From Oscheius sp. JU75 (Eukaryota; Nematoda; Chromadorea; Rhabditida; Rhabditidae): a stretch of DNA of 64,000 nt. Numbering within the stretch: position 1 is the stretch's first letter; each line of letters starts with the position of its first letter. This document shows, piece by piece, positions 21,059 through 32,592 of the stretch. A program made the position numbers and the translations under genes. The notes under the pieces are model-generated. The model worked only from the letters and a program-made list of their open reading frames with translations. It was not told the DNA's origin and did not search any database. The stretch lies in NCBI GenBank assembly GCA_037178855.1, contig JASJZC010000007.1, positions 1,736,001 through 1,800,000 of the forward strand. The letters run 5' to 3'.

Positions 21059-21608
21059 TTATCCCGTTAAAATGCATCTTGGCTTGAAATAAAGTTTTAC
21101 AGAAGACTGGGTCTGGATGAACCCTATCACCAGGCAAGCCCGGTTTTTGGTTATCTCCAACCAGTTTTCAGACTTTCGACTGTTGCTGTCAGTAGTTGTT
21201 ACGTGCATGATAAGACTATAGAAGCTGCAAAAATGTAGGCAGCTAAATTTAGAAGCGGATGTTTCGAACAATACAATTGGCAAGTTCTGATGGGCAACTT
21301 ATAAGACGCAGTCTTATTGTGATGTTGGGAGCTGTAGAAAGTCAATCAACTTCTATATGTGCTCCAATGCTTTTTTGATCACAAGAAGAGTAATATAGTA
21401 GCGGTAGTCTGCGGCTGCTTCGCAGTCGCTTAGTGTTTAGTTGTCTAGTCGAGCTACCACAAACAACGAAATCACTATGCTGCTTTCTGCCCACAACTAA
21501 CCTCTCCCCTAATTGCCAATAATTCTTGACTTGCCATTTTTGTTTCGTGGCCACGGAAAAACAAATATAAACAAACAGAGTCAACAACGGGCACCATCGC
21601 GTTTTCAT
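21059..21608 (-). CDS. Putative small secreted protein (90 aa)
   Basis: Exon 21608-21502 codes MKTRWCPLLTLFVYICFSVA (signal peptide) and KQKWQVKNYWQLGE, ending at the donor AG|GTTAGT. Exon 21224-21059 follows TTTTGCAG and gives FYSLIMHVTTTDSNSRKSEN, WLEITKNRACLVIGFIQTQS and FKPRCILTG, then TAA. The join is in phase and the total is 91 codons. Two Cys remain in the mature part, perhaps one disulfide. No family was recognised. The intron is longer than usual for this window (277 nt), so an extra exon is possible. Confidence 0.4.
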
Positions 21609-22940
21609 AGTTTTGATGATCCGCTATCAAAATATTGAAGAACTGTTTTGCAGAATTTCACAAGCACAAATTCTGAAGTTTGGTTTTGCTCAATGAATAT
21701 TTGAGGTAATAAATAGGTTTTCAAGCTTCTGGGTAAGCAGATAGTAAAGATCTGAACCTGAGCAAGTATTCTGCTTATTAAAGCGCTATGGCTTCTCCGG
21801 TGTTTGTATGTATATTTGTCCCTGACTACGAAAAGATGGCAAGCTAAGAGTTATTGAGAATTTAGTTGACAAGTCAGCTGTGACTAGAAGATTGACTGCA
21901 ACAGCATAGAAATAGCCTGAAGAACCTGTCTTTTGTTCTTCCAAAATAAAAACTAACTCAAAAACGTTACTAATGTCTGTTTCAAAATTGTGGTTGCACA
22001 AGCAGCTCCAGACTGCTGATCTAGAATGAGTCAGAACCGTGATCAAAAAGATGATTTTGTCACTTCTTGGTCTAAACCTGCTTCAATTCATTGAATTTTT
22101 CCTTTCTGATTTGCGTGCTATCAGAAATCACTCCGGTTCTTGCTCTGGGCTGGTGTGAGAGGCTATTACGCAGTTGCTAGCGATAAGAGCAAAAGATAAT
22201 AACTGTTTGTTAATTCGAACTAGAAGTCATTAATCGCACCATATTCAGGCTGGCAAAACCTAGCAAGGAGCAATAACCATCAAAATGTATCCAACTAGAT
22301 GAGAGTCTTCTATTTATAGCTAGTGCAAAATTTGAAAGGACATGATTCATCCTTTAAAAAGTGACTTGCTTCCTGAATTATGAGGATGACAAAACAACTG
22401 ATAGCTTTGTGAGGTTAAAAAGTATCGGTGATCGCAGAAGTAGTGAATAACTTGGCTAAAGACAAAAGTGCTCTACTTGTTTATTGTTTATTACGTCGAC
22501 TAATAACATTTCAATGTGATTGAAGAAGAATGAAAGTGATGAGGAGGTTGAATATCTTTTTAAAATTGAAGTTGGAAGTTCAGCCTGAAAAAAGATATGT
22601 AGAGTAGAGGTTAGAAAGGATTAAAATGGATCCTGCGAATAATTTTAATAATGAATTATCGGACTGAAAAGGTGGCTGTGCCATTTTCAGTTATTACAAA
22701 AATTGTATAGCTTTTAAAAAATTTTAAAAAAAATATAATAATATAAAAATAAATTTTTAAAGGCAGCATACAGACAGACACAATTCGCGTTCCAAAAAAC
22801 GGGTTGCATTCATATTAGATGTTCCCGAGTGTTCTTTTGTCCATGCTCAAACAAAATCTTCCTAATGCATTATTTTCTGTCGTGAACCATAGGATTGGTT
22901 AAGGGCAGACACCTTCCTTCTCTTAGCCTTATTTATTTTC
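21609..22940. other. Intergenic region, AT-rich in part
   Basis: No exon supported. 22680-22770 is very AT-rich (runs of A and T). Confidence 0.4.
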
Positions 22941-22944
22941 ACAC

Positions 22945-23430
22945 TAGTATAAAAAGACTTTCTTCGTTTACCACTTTGCATCACGTTCTCAAAAGTCGTG
23001 CTTGCTAGTGCTCTCAGTAAGACTTGACTGAAGACGAAATAATCTCACGGGTGTCAGTCGCTTCTCTTGTCAGTACCGACACCTGTATCCACTGTATCTG
23101 TCACCAAGAATCCGGATGTAAGGCCATTGATTGCCATCGTCGGATCCCTCTCCTGCGGATATTACCAGATCAAGCTTCCCTACTACGAAGACTGCGGAAC
23201 TCCCGGACGCAAGAGCGGAGAAGACGTGCTGCCTGGAAGAGGTGAGAGTTCCAGTCCTAACCAGACCGAAAAGCTGTTAAGGATGCTCTTCCATTGGTTG
23301 AGGATGGTCTTCCACTAGTGAGGGAGGCCAAGTTATGGCCAGAAACCACAACGGAGGGCATGCGGGATGCAAGGGCTTTGGCAGCACATCGAGAAGTGCT
23401 GCGGCTATTCATCAACGTATTTTTAAATGA
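22945..23430 (+). pseudogene. i-type lysozyme, dead duplicate
   Basis: This matches the intact lysozyme gene at 25541-26043 along its length, including the TATA region (GTATAAAAAG near 22950). The start codon is ACG instead of ATG and the exon-2 acceptor is degraded. A small deletion in the GC-EEDVG region shifts the frame after CHQESGCK. Four bases are missing in the GEDV-TAAW region. The tail (23330-23420) keeps similarity to the last exon but not the frame. The conserved block SLSCGYYQIKLPYYEDCGTP can still be read in one frame. Confidence 0.9.
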
Positions 23431-25500
23431 AAATAGAGTTTACTTCTATCATCAATTTTTCAACAAAACTAGTTTTTTTGTAGCTTTGAGTTGTAGTCAA
23501 TGATCAGCCAGAATGAAACTTCCAGCCGTTTTTGTGTACTGTGTCGTCAACAGCAACATGTGCTGGTTATCAGAGCGCGGACCGAAGAGCCTGAAAGACA
23601 GCAAGCTTCAAAAAGCGCGTGATAGAATTGATATAAAACTTCAGAAGATAGGAGCACATTTTGGTGAAAAGAATGCTGAGAGACTAAATGATCAGTCAAC
23701 AACGTTGAAGTGAAAAAGCTTAAGCTTGATTCTTCGATTACCTAAACAGAAAGGAGTTGAAAAATCAAAGATGAGTCAGAACAAACGAAAAAGTAAAAAG
23801 CAAGGATCAACATGAACCCAAGCGAGCTGAATAACAGATTCACCTTAGGTTTAAGAAAAGGAAGTTGATCCCAATCAGTCAGTTTTTTTTTACGTTCATT
23901 AACGTCTCTAGACTGTAAAAACAAAAGCAACCATTTTTCAGAATTGTATCACTAAAAAACACACTACTAGCTCCGATGCATTTCGTTTTGCCATCATGCT
24001 GAAATGGATACCAGGACTTCCATCCGGATGTAATCCTAGTTCGTAGTGGCATATAGTTTGATTTATACAATAGATCCCCGTGCAATTATATACACTGAAT
24101 CACTAGCTACCACGAGACAGTACTATCTTATCGGCTGCCGCTTCATGTTGCTTAACTATTGAAACGGAAACGGCCTTTTTATCCTTTGAGCAAATAGAAT
24201 TCCTGGTTATACTAGACAATGGACTTTTCCTCTGGGTGTTTACTTTAGAACTCGAATACTCGATAAAGCGAGTGTCCGGAGCTTTGTTCGTGTATGAGTC
24301 CTGACATGAGTCTTGCAGAGAAAAACGCGCTGATCACGGTGATGTATCTACAATATGTATTATCTGCGAGTATCACCGGAAATAAGGCCGTAACGTTGCT
24401 CTCAAAAACAAAATCTATCACTTGACAGGGGCAACCCCCGTAGCAATTGACTCTGACTTGTCAAAAATTATAACAACTGACAGTAATTAGTTGCTCGCTT
24501 TCGACTACTGAATATAGTTGGTGCTCCAAAACACTGGGAGCATATCGCACCTCGGATTCTCTACAACTACTTGGAGTAGAAATAAAATGAGTCTGGACAG
24601 TCTAGGAATGAAAAGCACAGATTTACAGGTTTCTATAACTCTTCTTCCGCTTTCTACTATCTAAATGAGAGTTTATAGGAACTTGTACGTCTAAAAGGGC
24701 CCTTTCACGAGATGAGGTCGTCTTTTTCTCACTGTGGAACCATTTTACACTGATATATTAGTTATCTCGAAACTTGTCCTATGATCATTTCTCGAACAAA
24801 AAGAAACACCTCCCAGTACAAGTAAACAGCAAAGACTGAAAGTCAAAGCTTTCTTAATTTGCCAGGACATGTAAAACCGTCTGAACATAAGTCTAATAAA
24901 AAATGTTCGCGAGTTCAACAAGGGATTCGAAAGAATACAGAAACAGGACAGAAATTGAAATAGGGCATATTTTGAGTGGCAGGTGCAACAGCACAACCTG
25001 TTCATTGACCAATTTTCAGTTCATATAACTGTTGGACACATGCTTTGCTCCTAGCATTCTTATAAGAACTAATAGTATCTCTCTACTGTAAAAGCGCACT
25101 GGTGTCCGTCCGTCGTAATGAGCCAAAAGCTAGCGATGGCTAGTCAAGTTTGTAGCTGCCAAGTCAGCTCTGGGGGAAACGTAGAAGCTTCTACTATTGA
25201 GAAAGTGGCGCAGCAACCGGTTTATAAAACAAAGGTAAGGCAAAAGGCGGCGAAGCCGTCTTCGACGGCTGCTATAGAAACTATATTACTAGCGCTAACA
25301 GATGACAGTAGAGAACCGCTTTTTCACTGGCGGAATGGAGAAAAATACGCGCAAAAATCAAGAAGCTGCTGCGACAAAGCACACTGAATGTTCTCTGCTA
25401 GCTACAGTAGTCGAAACACGGGGCACGCCTCTGCATGCATGTCTCTATTTATGAAGATTAGTCCTGATAAAAAAAAAAGACGTAGCCATTCTATCGCCCT
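23431..25500. other. Unassigned stretch between the lysozyme copies
   Basis: Three open frames deserve mention only. Plus 23513-23713 (67 codons, Lys-rich, MKLPAVF start). Minus 25005-24745 (hydrophobic, with SNPLLNSRTFFIRLMFRRF, faintly like the end of a GPCR TM7). Plus 25118-25234 (MSQKLAMASQVCSCQVSSGG, donor AAAG|GTAAGG). None has a recognised family or confirmed partner exons. A GC-rich hairpin (GGCGGCGAAGCCGTC) lies at about 25247. Confidence 0.35.
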
Positions 25501-25501
25501 G

Positions 25502-25509
25502 TATAAAAG
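25502..25509 (+). promoter_or_regulatory. TATA box of the lysozyme gene
   Basis: TATAAAAG, 39 bases before ATG 25541. Confidence 0.7.
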
Positions 25510-25540
25510 GAACCTCTCGGACTGTGCTGATCACAGCACC

Positions 25541-26043
25541 ATGCTCTCCAAGGTGGTACTCGCTCTTGCTCTTGGTAAGTTTGCCTGATCCACCAAGCCC
25601 AATTTATTTTTCAGTCGCTCCTCTTGTCAGTGCCGACACCTGTATTCACTGTATCTGCCTCCAAGAATCCGGATGTAAGCCCATCGGTTGCGAAGAGGAC
25701 GTCGGATCCCTCTCCTGCGGATATTACCAGATCAAGCTTCCCTACTACGAAGACTGCGGAACTCCCGGACGCAAGAGCGGAGAAGACGTGACTGCTGCCT
25801 GGAAGAGGTGAGAGTTCCGGTCCTAACCAGACCGAAAAGCTGTTAAGATGTGCTGATGACTACAATTGCTCCACCGGGTGCGTCCAGGCTTACTACAATC
25901 GCTACAAGGGAGGATGCTCTTCCACTGGTGAAGGAACCTGCCAAGTTATGGCTAGAAACCACAACGGAGGACCCGCCGGATGCAAGAACAAAAATACCGA
26001 AGGATACTGGGGGCACATTAAGACGTGCTGCAACTGCTCATAA
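25541..26043 (+). CDS. Invertebrate-type (i-type) lysozyme, secreted (129 aa)
   Basis: Exons 25541-25574, 25615-25807 and 25848-26043 (TAA) join in phase through 40-nt introns. Signal peptide MLSKVVLALALVAPLVSA, then the i-type core: CIHCICLQESGC (catalytic Glu), GSLSCGYYQIKLPYYEDCG (with the catalytic Asp region), WKRCADDYNCSTGCVQAYYN and CQVMARNHNGGP, ending IKTCCNCS. There are many cysteines (14 or so), as in this disulfide-rich family. It cleaves bacterial peptidoglycan; worm ILYS proteins act in intestine and pharynx in defence and digestion of bacteria. A diverged pseudogene copy lies 2.2 kb upstream on the same strand, so the locus arose by tandem duplication. AATAAA is at 26062-26067. 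Confidence 0.95.
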
Positions 26044-26361
26044 ATGTATCTTCTGGATAGGAATAAACGATTTTCCAATAGTCTCCTCGGACAAATGATC
26101 AGTGCAAAAGAAACGAGTGGCTTTTCTCAGTGAGCTGTTAGCAGATAACTTGCAAAAGGGTTTATCAGAGGCACCAACGGCAGTCCTATCAGGACACTTT
26201 TAGGGTAGCGCGTGATGCTATTTATTCCGGACCATCTGCTATAGATCGAGTATCATATTAGACCGAATACCAAACTAAAAAGCTTATGCGTAGGCCAAAA
26301 TTGTATAGATAGCGCTTGAACGGTTGGTTGTCTGACCTCTGAAAAAGATATGTGATTATAA

Positions 26362-26690
26362 TTCTAAAAAAGCGACAGCGAAAAGAAGGGTAGTTTGGAT
26401 TGTACAAAAACGCGGCAGTAGAAAACAGTGCAAAAACGGGGCAATAGAATTCTGTAGGCTATTGGGAGAGCCTAAACCGCGTCTCTCTCATAACACTACC
26501 GTGGTAGATTATTGTGCATTTCTACCCACAACTCGAATTTTAAGAATATGTAAGGTCCGCTACCTTCTCAAAATGATGAAATGAGACGCGCTTTGGTCTT
26601 TCCCCATTTCCCTACATAATTCTATTGTCCCGTTTTTGAACAATCCGAACCACCATTATTTTCGCCGTCGTTTTTTTAAAATTTTTATTG
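26362..26690. mobile_element. MITE-like foldback element
   Basis: The two halves are imperfect inverted repeats. The left half reads AGCGACAGCGAAAAGAAGGG, TAGTTTGGATTGTACAAAAACG, then GGGCAATAGAATTCTGTAGG. The complement of the right end reads ACGACGGCGAAAATAATGGT, GGTTCGGATTGTTCAAAAAC, then GGGACAATAGAATTATGTAGG. Both continue inward to a CGCGTCTC motif. The left arm carries an extra about 26-bp internal duplication (ACAAAAACG ... CAAAAACG). No coding capacity. This is the structure of a short non-autonomous DNA element. Confidence 0.72.
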
Positions 26691-27609
26691 CCCCCTTTTT
26701 GCTAAATCTTCGGAGAATATTTCTTTACCAACGTTCGCTAGTAACTTTAGGACAACTATTCATCCTGTAGTAGCGCTAATACGTACCACATTTTCGAGCA
26801 AAATTTTTTCATTGGCAGCACAGACTTGACAACTGGTTTTTTGGGTTCCGGGGCATTTTTAAACTTTTATGCTTTAAACATTCTATCACTTCATATTTAG
26901 TATTTAGAAATGAGTCCACAGCAATATTTGAGTCTAAAAACCCCACAGAGCAGATCCATACAGGGTTCTCCAATCGTTTTGAAAGTTTGCGCCCCGGGAA
27001 TGAGATGGATTTCGAACCTGTAGTTTTTGGTGGCAACCGGCGGTCTGGGTTACAACCATCGTGCTACGCGCAATTTGGAAACAGAACTATTGGTCTCGGA
27101 GGTAAGAAAGTTTACAAAGTTTGTTGGCAAAAATCGTCTGTACACTGTTTTCTGAAACTTTGTGCCAACATACCCCGGCTAAGTCAGCAAAATGAGGATT
27201 TTCTGCATAAGCAGATAGAGCTGCTTGCTAGACCAACCCAGTTGTTTCTACCCTGTTTGTACATATTACCACCTTATACAGAATGATGGAAAATGAAACT
27301 AAACATGAAAAAGGACTTCAGAAACGGACTAAGCGGTCAAATAATAACCCCGGCACCGTTGAATGGAGCATTTGCCACCTTCTGAGCTGGAACATTGGAC
27401 GGGTCAATTTTATGCTCAAAGAAACATATTCAGTTGAGGTGTTCTGTTAGTTTACTATTTGACCCTTAAACAATTCCGTGTTGTATGATCTGATTGTTGA
27501 CGACTGCAACAACCTGTGCCCGTTAATGACCTTGACAGAATGGTGTTTTTCAAACTCAGTTCCAGTAGAAATTGGGCAACCGGCATCCAAAATAACCCTT
27601 GTTCCTGCA
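26691..27609. other. Spacer left of the stomatin gene
   Basis: A plus-strand open frame at 26987-27286 has no recognisable domain. Nothing else is supported. Confidence 0.35.
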
Positions 27610-28875
27610 ATGGCACCTCTCAGCATTCCCATCAAAGATGACTCGAAAGGTATTTTCAATTCTCAAAAAAGACATTATTTTAGAAGAGTTTACCGAGGTC
27701 CATAAGCCAAATTGTATGGAAATGTTTCTAACTGTAGTATCGTACATCCTGGTTTTTCTGACCTTTCCAATTGCTGCTTTTTCGTGTTTCAAAGTGAGGA
27801 CATATTAAAATTGGACAATGATATATAGACCGTTGCCGAATACGAGAGAGCTGTCATTTTTCGACTAGGACGACTGCTTTCAGGTGAAGCAAGCGGACCC
27901 GGCCTTTTCTTCATAATCCCGTGCATTGATACCTACAGAAAGATTGACATGAGACTGTTCTCGTTCAATGTCCCTCCACAAGAGGTTGCCTAATGCGTCA
28001 TAGTATAGCCTGTTCAGTTCAGATACTGTCAAGAGATTCCGTAACGGTTAATGTTGACGCCGTGGTGTACTACCGTGTTGTGAACGCTGTGCTTGCAGTA
28101 CGTTTAAAGAGGTTTGAAATGATGCTGCTTCAGATTACAAAAGTGGAAAACGCTACTGACTCTACGCATCTTTTGGCAGCAACAACGCTGCGAAACATTC
28201 TAGGAACCATGACATTAGCTGAAATGCTATCGGAGCGCGCTTCTATCGCGCACACTATGCAGGTGAGACAACAAAGACTTACTATTGATGCTGTGCGTAT
28301 TCACAACTTAATGCTTATTAAGTAATCAGATACATGCTAATATTCATGTCACCATTCAAACTGTTGCGTGGAATGTTTAAGAGTGTCATATAACTAAAAG
28401 AAAAATTGGCACAGCGGTGCTAATTTGAGCTTTTTGTCATATGCAAGCAAAACAGCTACAAGTTTAGTCTACGCTGGATGAAGCTACGGAGCCCTGGGGA
28501 GTCAAGGTTGAGCGCGTCGAAGTCAAGGACGTCCGTCTTCCTAGCGAGCTACAACGAGGTTTGTTCCAGTTTTAGCGGCTCATTTACTGTGATCAGCTAT
28601 GGCCGCAGAAGCAGAGGCGACAAGAGAAGCTAAAGCAAAGTTTATCATGGCTGATGGTGAAAAACAAGCATCAAAGGCACTCAAGGAAGCCAGTGAGATT
28701 ATCAGCCAGAGTCCTGCTGCTCTGCAACTTCGATACCTTCAAACTCTGAATAACGTTGCGTAGGTATTTAAAGGAGCAAACTTGATAACTACTTTTCAGA
28801 GCGGAGAAGAATTCCACGATAGTGTTCCCTTTTCCAATCGAGTTGATGAAAGTGTTTATGGGACACAAGGAGTGA
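27610..28875 (+). CDS. Stomatin-like SPFH/band-7 membrane protein (279 aa)
   Basis: Exons 27610-27649, 27684-27793, 27829-27984, 28023-28097, 28134-28262, 28468-28558, 28597-28759 and 28800-28875 (TGA). A short N-terminal head is followed by the hairpin membrane segment ([20 protein letters not shown]), then the SPFH domain: [77 protein letters not shown] and [20 protein letters not shown]. The C-terminal oligomerisation part is [20 protein letters not shown]. It belongs to the stomatin family (MEC-2, UNC-24 and STO proteins of worms), which form oligomers on the inner membrane leaflet, bind cholesterol and tune ion channels, including mechanosensory DEG/ENaC channels. Which orthologue this is cannot be decided by eye. 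It lies 381 bp upstream of another SPFH gene on the same strand. Confidence 0.93.
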
Positions 28876-29256
28876 AGACTATAGTCTTCTCACAAATTCT
28901 TTTTCCTCTCGGGTTGCCATTGGAGACATATCGGCTGCAGCCTTTTTTGGGAGCTCTGCCCGCCTTGTATAGCTCGCTCATTTCCTTTTGTTGTAAAAAT
29001 AAATGTTCTTTCCGGCTACAAGGAGTGAAGACTACTTTAAGCAGTTTCTTTTTTATTAAGTATTACATCTCTACTCAAAGTTCAGTTTCTATCAATTGTT
29101 TCCCAAGAAAACAGTTTCGAACTTCCTTATTGTTTGTTTTATTCAGTTTTTGGTCATACAGAAAAGTTCACTTTTTGCTTCTGTTTTTATACCGAGAACA
29201 GATCAATACGAGCAACCACATTTGCATTTCTGGATTTCTATCAGTGTTTCCTAGAT

Positions 29257-30661
29257 ATGGACCCTCAAACCACTAGCGAGCCGTTGGTCGATGGAAATAG
29301 GAAGAGGAGAAGAGAACTGAATAGACAAGATACTGTTAGAGGTTTGTTAGTCTCGAATCAACCTCAAACTATTCAGCCGCTACACACCCGCTCTGCATCA
29401 TCTTTATAATTTTTGCTGTAATTGGATTCGTTTCAATTTTTCTTTTCAAAATGTCGCTTCATCATGTCCAAGAGGGATTTGTCGCTGTTTATTACCGGGT
29501 AAGAGACCAGTATTTCAAAGCAAAAAGACAAAAGGGAGGAGCACTACTGGATGATGTCTCCGGCCCGGGCTACCACCTTTTAATTCCCTTCCTTACTAGC
29601 TACAAACAGATACAGGTAGATAAAAGTAGAGGCGGAAAGACGCATTTTTTTTACCAGGTTACCATCCAAACGGACGAGATTCATGATGTTCCATGTGGAA
29701 CTTCTGGAGGAGTGGTCATCTATTTCGACAACATTGAAGTTGTCAACATTTTGAGGGCAGACAGTGGTATGTACGGAAAAAATACCTTAATGTTATGGTG
29801 TTTCAGTGCACAAGATTGTGAAAAGCTATACTCCAAATTATGACAAGACTCTCATACATGACAAGGTAAAGCATGCCACAAAATTCAAAAAGGCGACCTT
29901 AGATCCACCACGAAATCAATCAGTTCTGCTCAAAGCATACGATCCAAGATGTCTATATTGATCTCTTTGGTAAGTAACTTTTTCTCAATATAAAAATTTC
30001 GTCAGATACAATCGACGAGAACCTGAAGAATGCATTGCAAAAAGAGGTGGAAGTTATGGCTAAGGGTTTGAGTGTCCAATCTGTTCGAGTCACCAAGCCC
30101 CGTATCCCGGACTCGGTTGCTTTGAACTACGAAAAGATGGAGGCGGCTAAAACGGAGCTTCTTGCTGCGGCACAGCAGCAAAAAGTCGTTGAAAAAGTGG
30201 CAGAAACTGAGAGAAAGAAGGCTGTGATTGGTAGATCGGCAATAGTCAAAACATTTCCCGGTTTTCAGAGGCTGAGAAGAACAGTCAAGTTGCCGCGATC
30301 AGATTCAACCAGACGATTGCTGAGAAAGAGATGGAAAAAACTGTGAACCGACTACAGGATGAAATAAATTTGGCAAAGCAGAAAGCCATGGCTGACGCAG
30401 ACTATTACAAATCTTCTAGAGCAGCAGAGGCTAATGACAAGCTGATAACTGAGTAAATTCATTATTGCAAGCTGAGATAACAAACCAACTTTAGCAAATT
30501 CCTCGAACTAAAGAGGATTGAAGCCATTCAAACGAACAACAAAATATTCTACGGAAACAGCATACCCAATGTCTTCTTGAGTGGGGAGGTAGGTACGAAT
30601 GTACTGAATCTAAAGACTCATTTAGGTTGGAAAAAGTGTTGCTCTCACGAAGAAAACCTGA
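29257..30661 (+). CDS. erl-1: Erlin, ER lipid-raft SPFH protein (353 aa)
   Basis: Ten exons: 29257-29341, 29377-29498, 29535-29615, 29658-29766, 29807-29865, 29903-29969, 30006-30230, 30269-30452, 30495-30588 and 30626-30661 (TGA). A basic cytosol-type head precedes one signal anchor ([19 protein letters not shown]). The erlin signature follows: [78 protein letters not shown] and [20 protein letters not shown]. It has the coiled-coil region and the conserved end [16 protein letters not shown]. Erlins form a large ER-membrane ring that recruits RNF170 to degrade activated IP3 receptors and affects sterol control. Length and order match erlin-1/2 (about 340 aa). The short introns (31-44 nt) are typical of this window. 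Confidence 0.94.
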
Positions 30662-31340
30662 TCCGAGATCTTCTTGAGAATTTTAACGTACTGATTGCCA
30701 GAACTATTTTCATAAAATATCCTCTATTCGTATTGTTTAAAAACATGTCAAGATTTGTTCTCGGGCAGCTCGAATTGTAATTAGTTCCTCCTCCTCTCCG
30801 AGGGCCATGCTGTTAAAGAACATCTGTCTTGTTTTTCTTGTCCATCGGGACGTTTCGGAGCCTTGTTGTGGCTTTCGCCAGCGATCATCTTTTTGCCGCT
30901 TTTATCGACTGGAGCCAACTGCGATCCCAAGCCACATCCCCAGGTCCCCCAAGTAGTCGTTGGGTCAATAGGTTTTACATTCTTTACCGGTACTTTTGAT
31001 CTTCCGGCTAGGTTTCTAAACAAAAGTTTAGTTTCGTCTCATTTAAGAATAACTCTCATTTGGCTTTCACAAAAGTTGAAACACCGTTTGTAAAGGTCAA
31101 AGAGTACTTCGTGATTGCAGCGTCACTATGATTGAAATAAATCATCGCGTTGTGATGAAGTTTGGAAAAAGAAGAAGGTATGAACGCTCAAGCAGGACGT
31201 CTATGTTTATCCCGTCATTTTTGTATACAGATGATGACATTGTCTATATTTTTAATTACTCTGCATCCTTTTATAAACGAAGGTGATGAGGATGATTAAC
31301 TTGAAGGATAATGACCCCGTCCTCAGACTATAAAAGATGT
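30662..31340. other. Downstream of erlin; two overlapping weak open frames
   Basis: At 30781-31023 the minus strand has an 80-codon frame rich in Trp/Gly/Lys, preceded by a TTTGTTTAG acceptor. The plus strand has a signal-like frame at 30863-31093 followed by AATAAA near 31138. They overlap, so at most one is real; neither was recognised. Confidence 0.3.
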
Positions 31341-31668
31341 ATGAATGTCAAACACCAACAAAATTTGATATTTCACTCCATTTCTTGTCTCCTCCACCTC
31401 TCACTAGGCCTGGCTCATCCGTCCGCGTGCGTTACTGAGATTTCGCAATATCAATTGTTTCTTCGAGAGGTACTAACCGACGGAACAGGCAACAAACAAA
31501 CTCCCTCTCCCTCATTTTACTTCTGGGAACCAATGCTCTCTTATCCCCTTTGCACTTTAGGAAGGAGCGGCAGCTGTTTTCCCATTTGAACGGCTGCCGC
31601 CCGCGACCACCCGTGAATATATCATTGTGGAGGTTTCACCGTCTCTTTCCGACGCCGAAAATTTTTGA
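31341..31668 (+). CDS. Putative small secreted protein, two exons
   Basis: Exon 31341-31469 reads MNVKHQQNLIFHSISCLLHL through LAHPSACVTEISQYQLFLRE, ending at donor GAG|GTACTA. Exon 31561-31668 follows CACTTTAG and reads EGAAAVFPFERLPPATTREY, IIVEVSPSLSDAENF, then TGA. The join is phase 0. The N-terminus is weakly signal-like. TATAAAAG lies at 31329-31336, very close to this ATG, so the true start may be different: an acceptor CTCACTAG before 31409 could instead begin an internal exon. The next gene begins 22 bases after this stop. No family recognised. Confidence 0.4.
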
Positions 31669-31689
31669 TCGTCATATGAAAACTTTAGT

Positions 31690-32592
31690 ATGTTGCTCTT
31701 ATTCTCTCTTCTTCTGGTAGCTCAGCATGTTCATTCGAGTGAAGATTTTGCGTCTAGGCGTCCGGAATATAACACTTCGGCTGCCACCTACGGTGTTATC
31801 GGTTGGTTTTACTGTCGTTATGAAAATCTATATCTTTGAGGCCAGACCGCCGCAGCTGTGAAGAACTGGACTGACTTTGAATACACACCTAATACAAACG
31901 GATCCTGCGACTGGTTTGGTGAGTATACTTTCAATTACAAGCTTGCTTTAGACACAGAAACCTGACAGACTACTTTCAGGAACCTGCTTCTTCACCGCTG
32001 ATTGTCCCGAAGGCTACGACTCCATCAGACTCCATAATGGTCGCTGTGGAACAGCCCTTTTTGCCAAGCAGTGCGTACCGCATGGATTTGGAGCAGCTTG
32101 CTCAAATGTTTTCGGTGTCCAGAAGCGCTTCTGCTGCCGGTAAAACTTGTTAAAGCTTGAATTCGCCCATTTCAGTCGGGATTCGAGCGATAACACTTGG
32201 GGTGGATTGTGGAGAAGCAGTGAGACTGATACCAAGATTAACTGCTTCTACCACAACGGTGACGAGCTCCCGGCCCAAGAAAAATTGCTGGTGGATGAAG
32301 ACTACTGCGGCCTGCTTTCCTGTACCCGCTATGTCAACCGCAACATAGCTCTTTCCTATGTTTGTTTCCCATTAACTTAGTCACTTAACTTTAGCCTGTC
32401 AATTTCGAAATTTCCGGAAGCAACTGTACTGAGCTGAGAGGCAACAGCAACACCAACAGCACCTGGATCGGATTCGCTGAGCCTGGCATCATCACCTTCT
32501 TTGACAAGGATCAGAAAAAGGCCGATGTGTGGTACAAGTATCCCACCGTCATAGAAAAGAACGGACGCACTTATGGTCTCGAACGTATCTAA
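31690..32592 (+). CDS. Secreted cysteine-rich nematode protein (243 aa)
   Basis: Exons 31690-31801, 31841-31918, 31980-32139, 32176-32359 and 32395-32592 (TAA). Signal peptide MLLLFSLLLLVAQHVHS. The mature part has a repeated Cys layout: SCDWFG-TCFFTADCPEGYDSI, GRCGTALFAKQCVPHGFGAA, CSNVFGVQKRFCC, then INCFYHNGDELPAQ, DYCGLLSCTRYVNRN and a C-terminal lobe without Cys pairs (TWIGFAEPGIITFFDKDQKK). The Cys spacing suggests several disulfides. It looks like a secreted nematode-specific family; I do not know its function. An acceptor (AACTTTAG) lies one base before the ATG, which would suit trans-splicing. Tight spacing (22 bases) to the upstream candidate gene is operon-like. Confidence 0.78.

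Noticed and set aside
23513-23713. 67-codon Lys-rich plus-strand frame
   Set aside because: Could be a tiny gene, but the N-terminus is not a convincing signal peptide and no splice or promoter evidence supports it.
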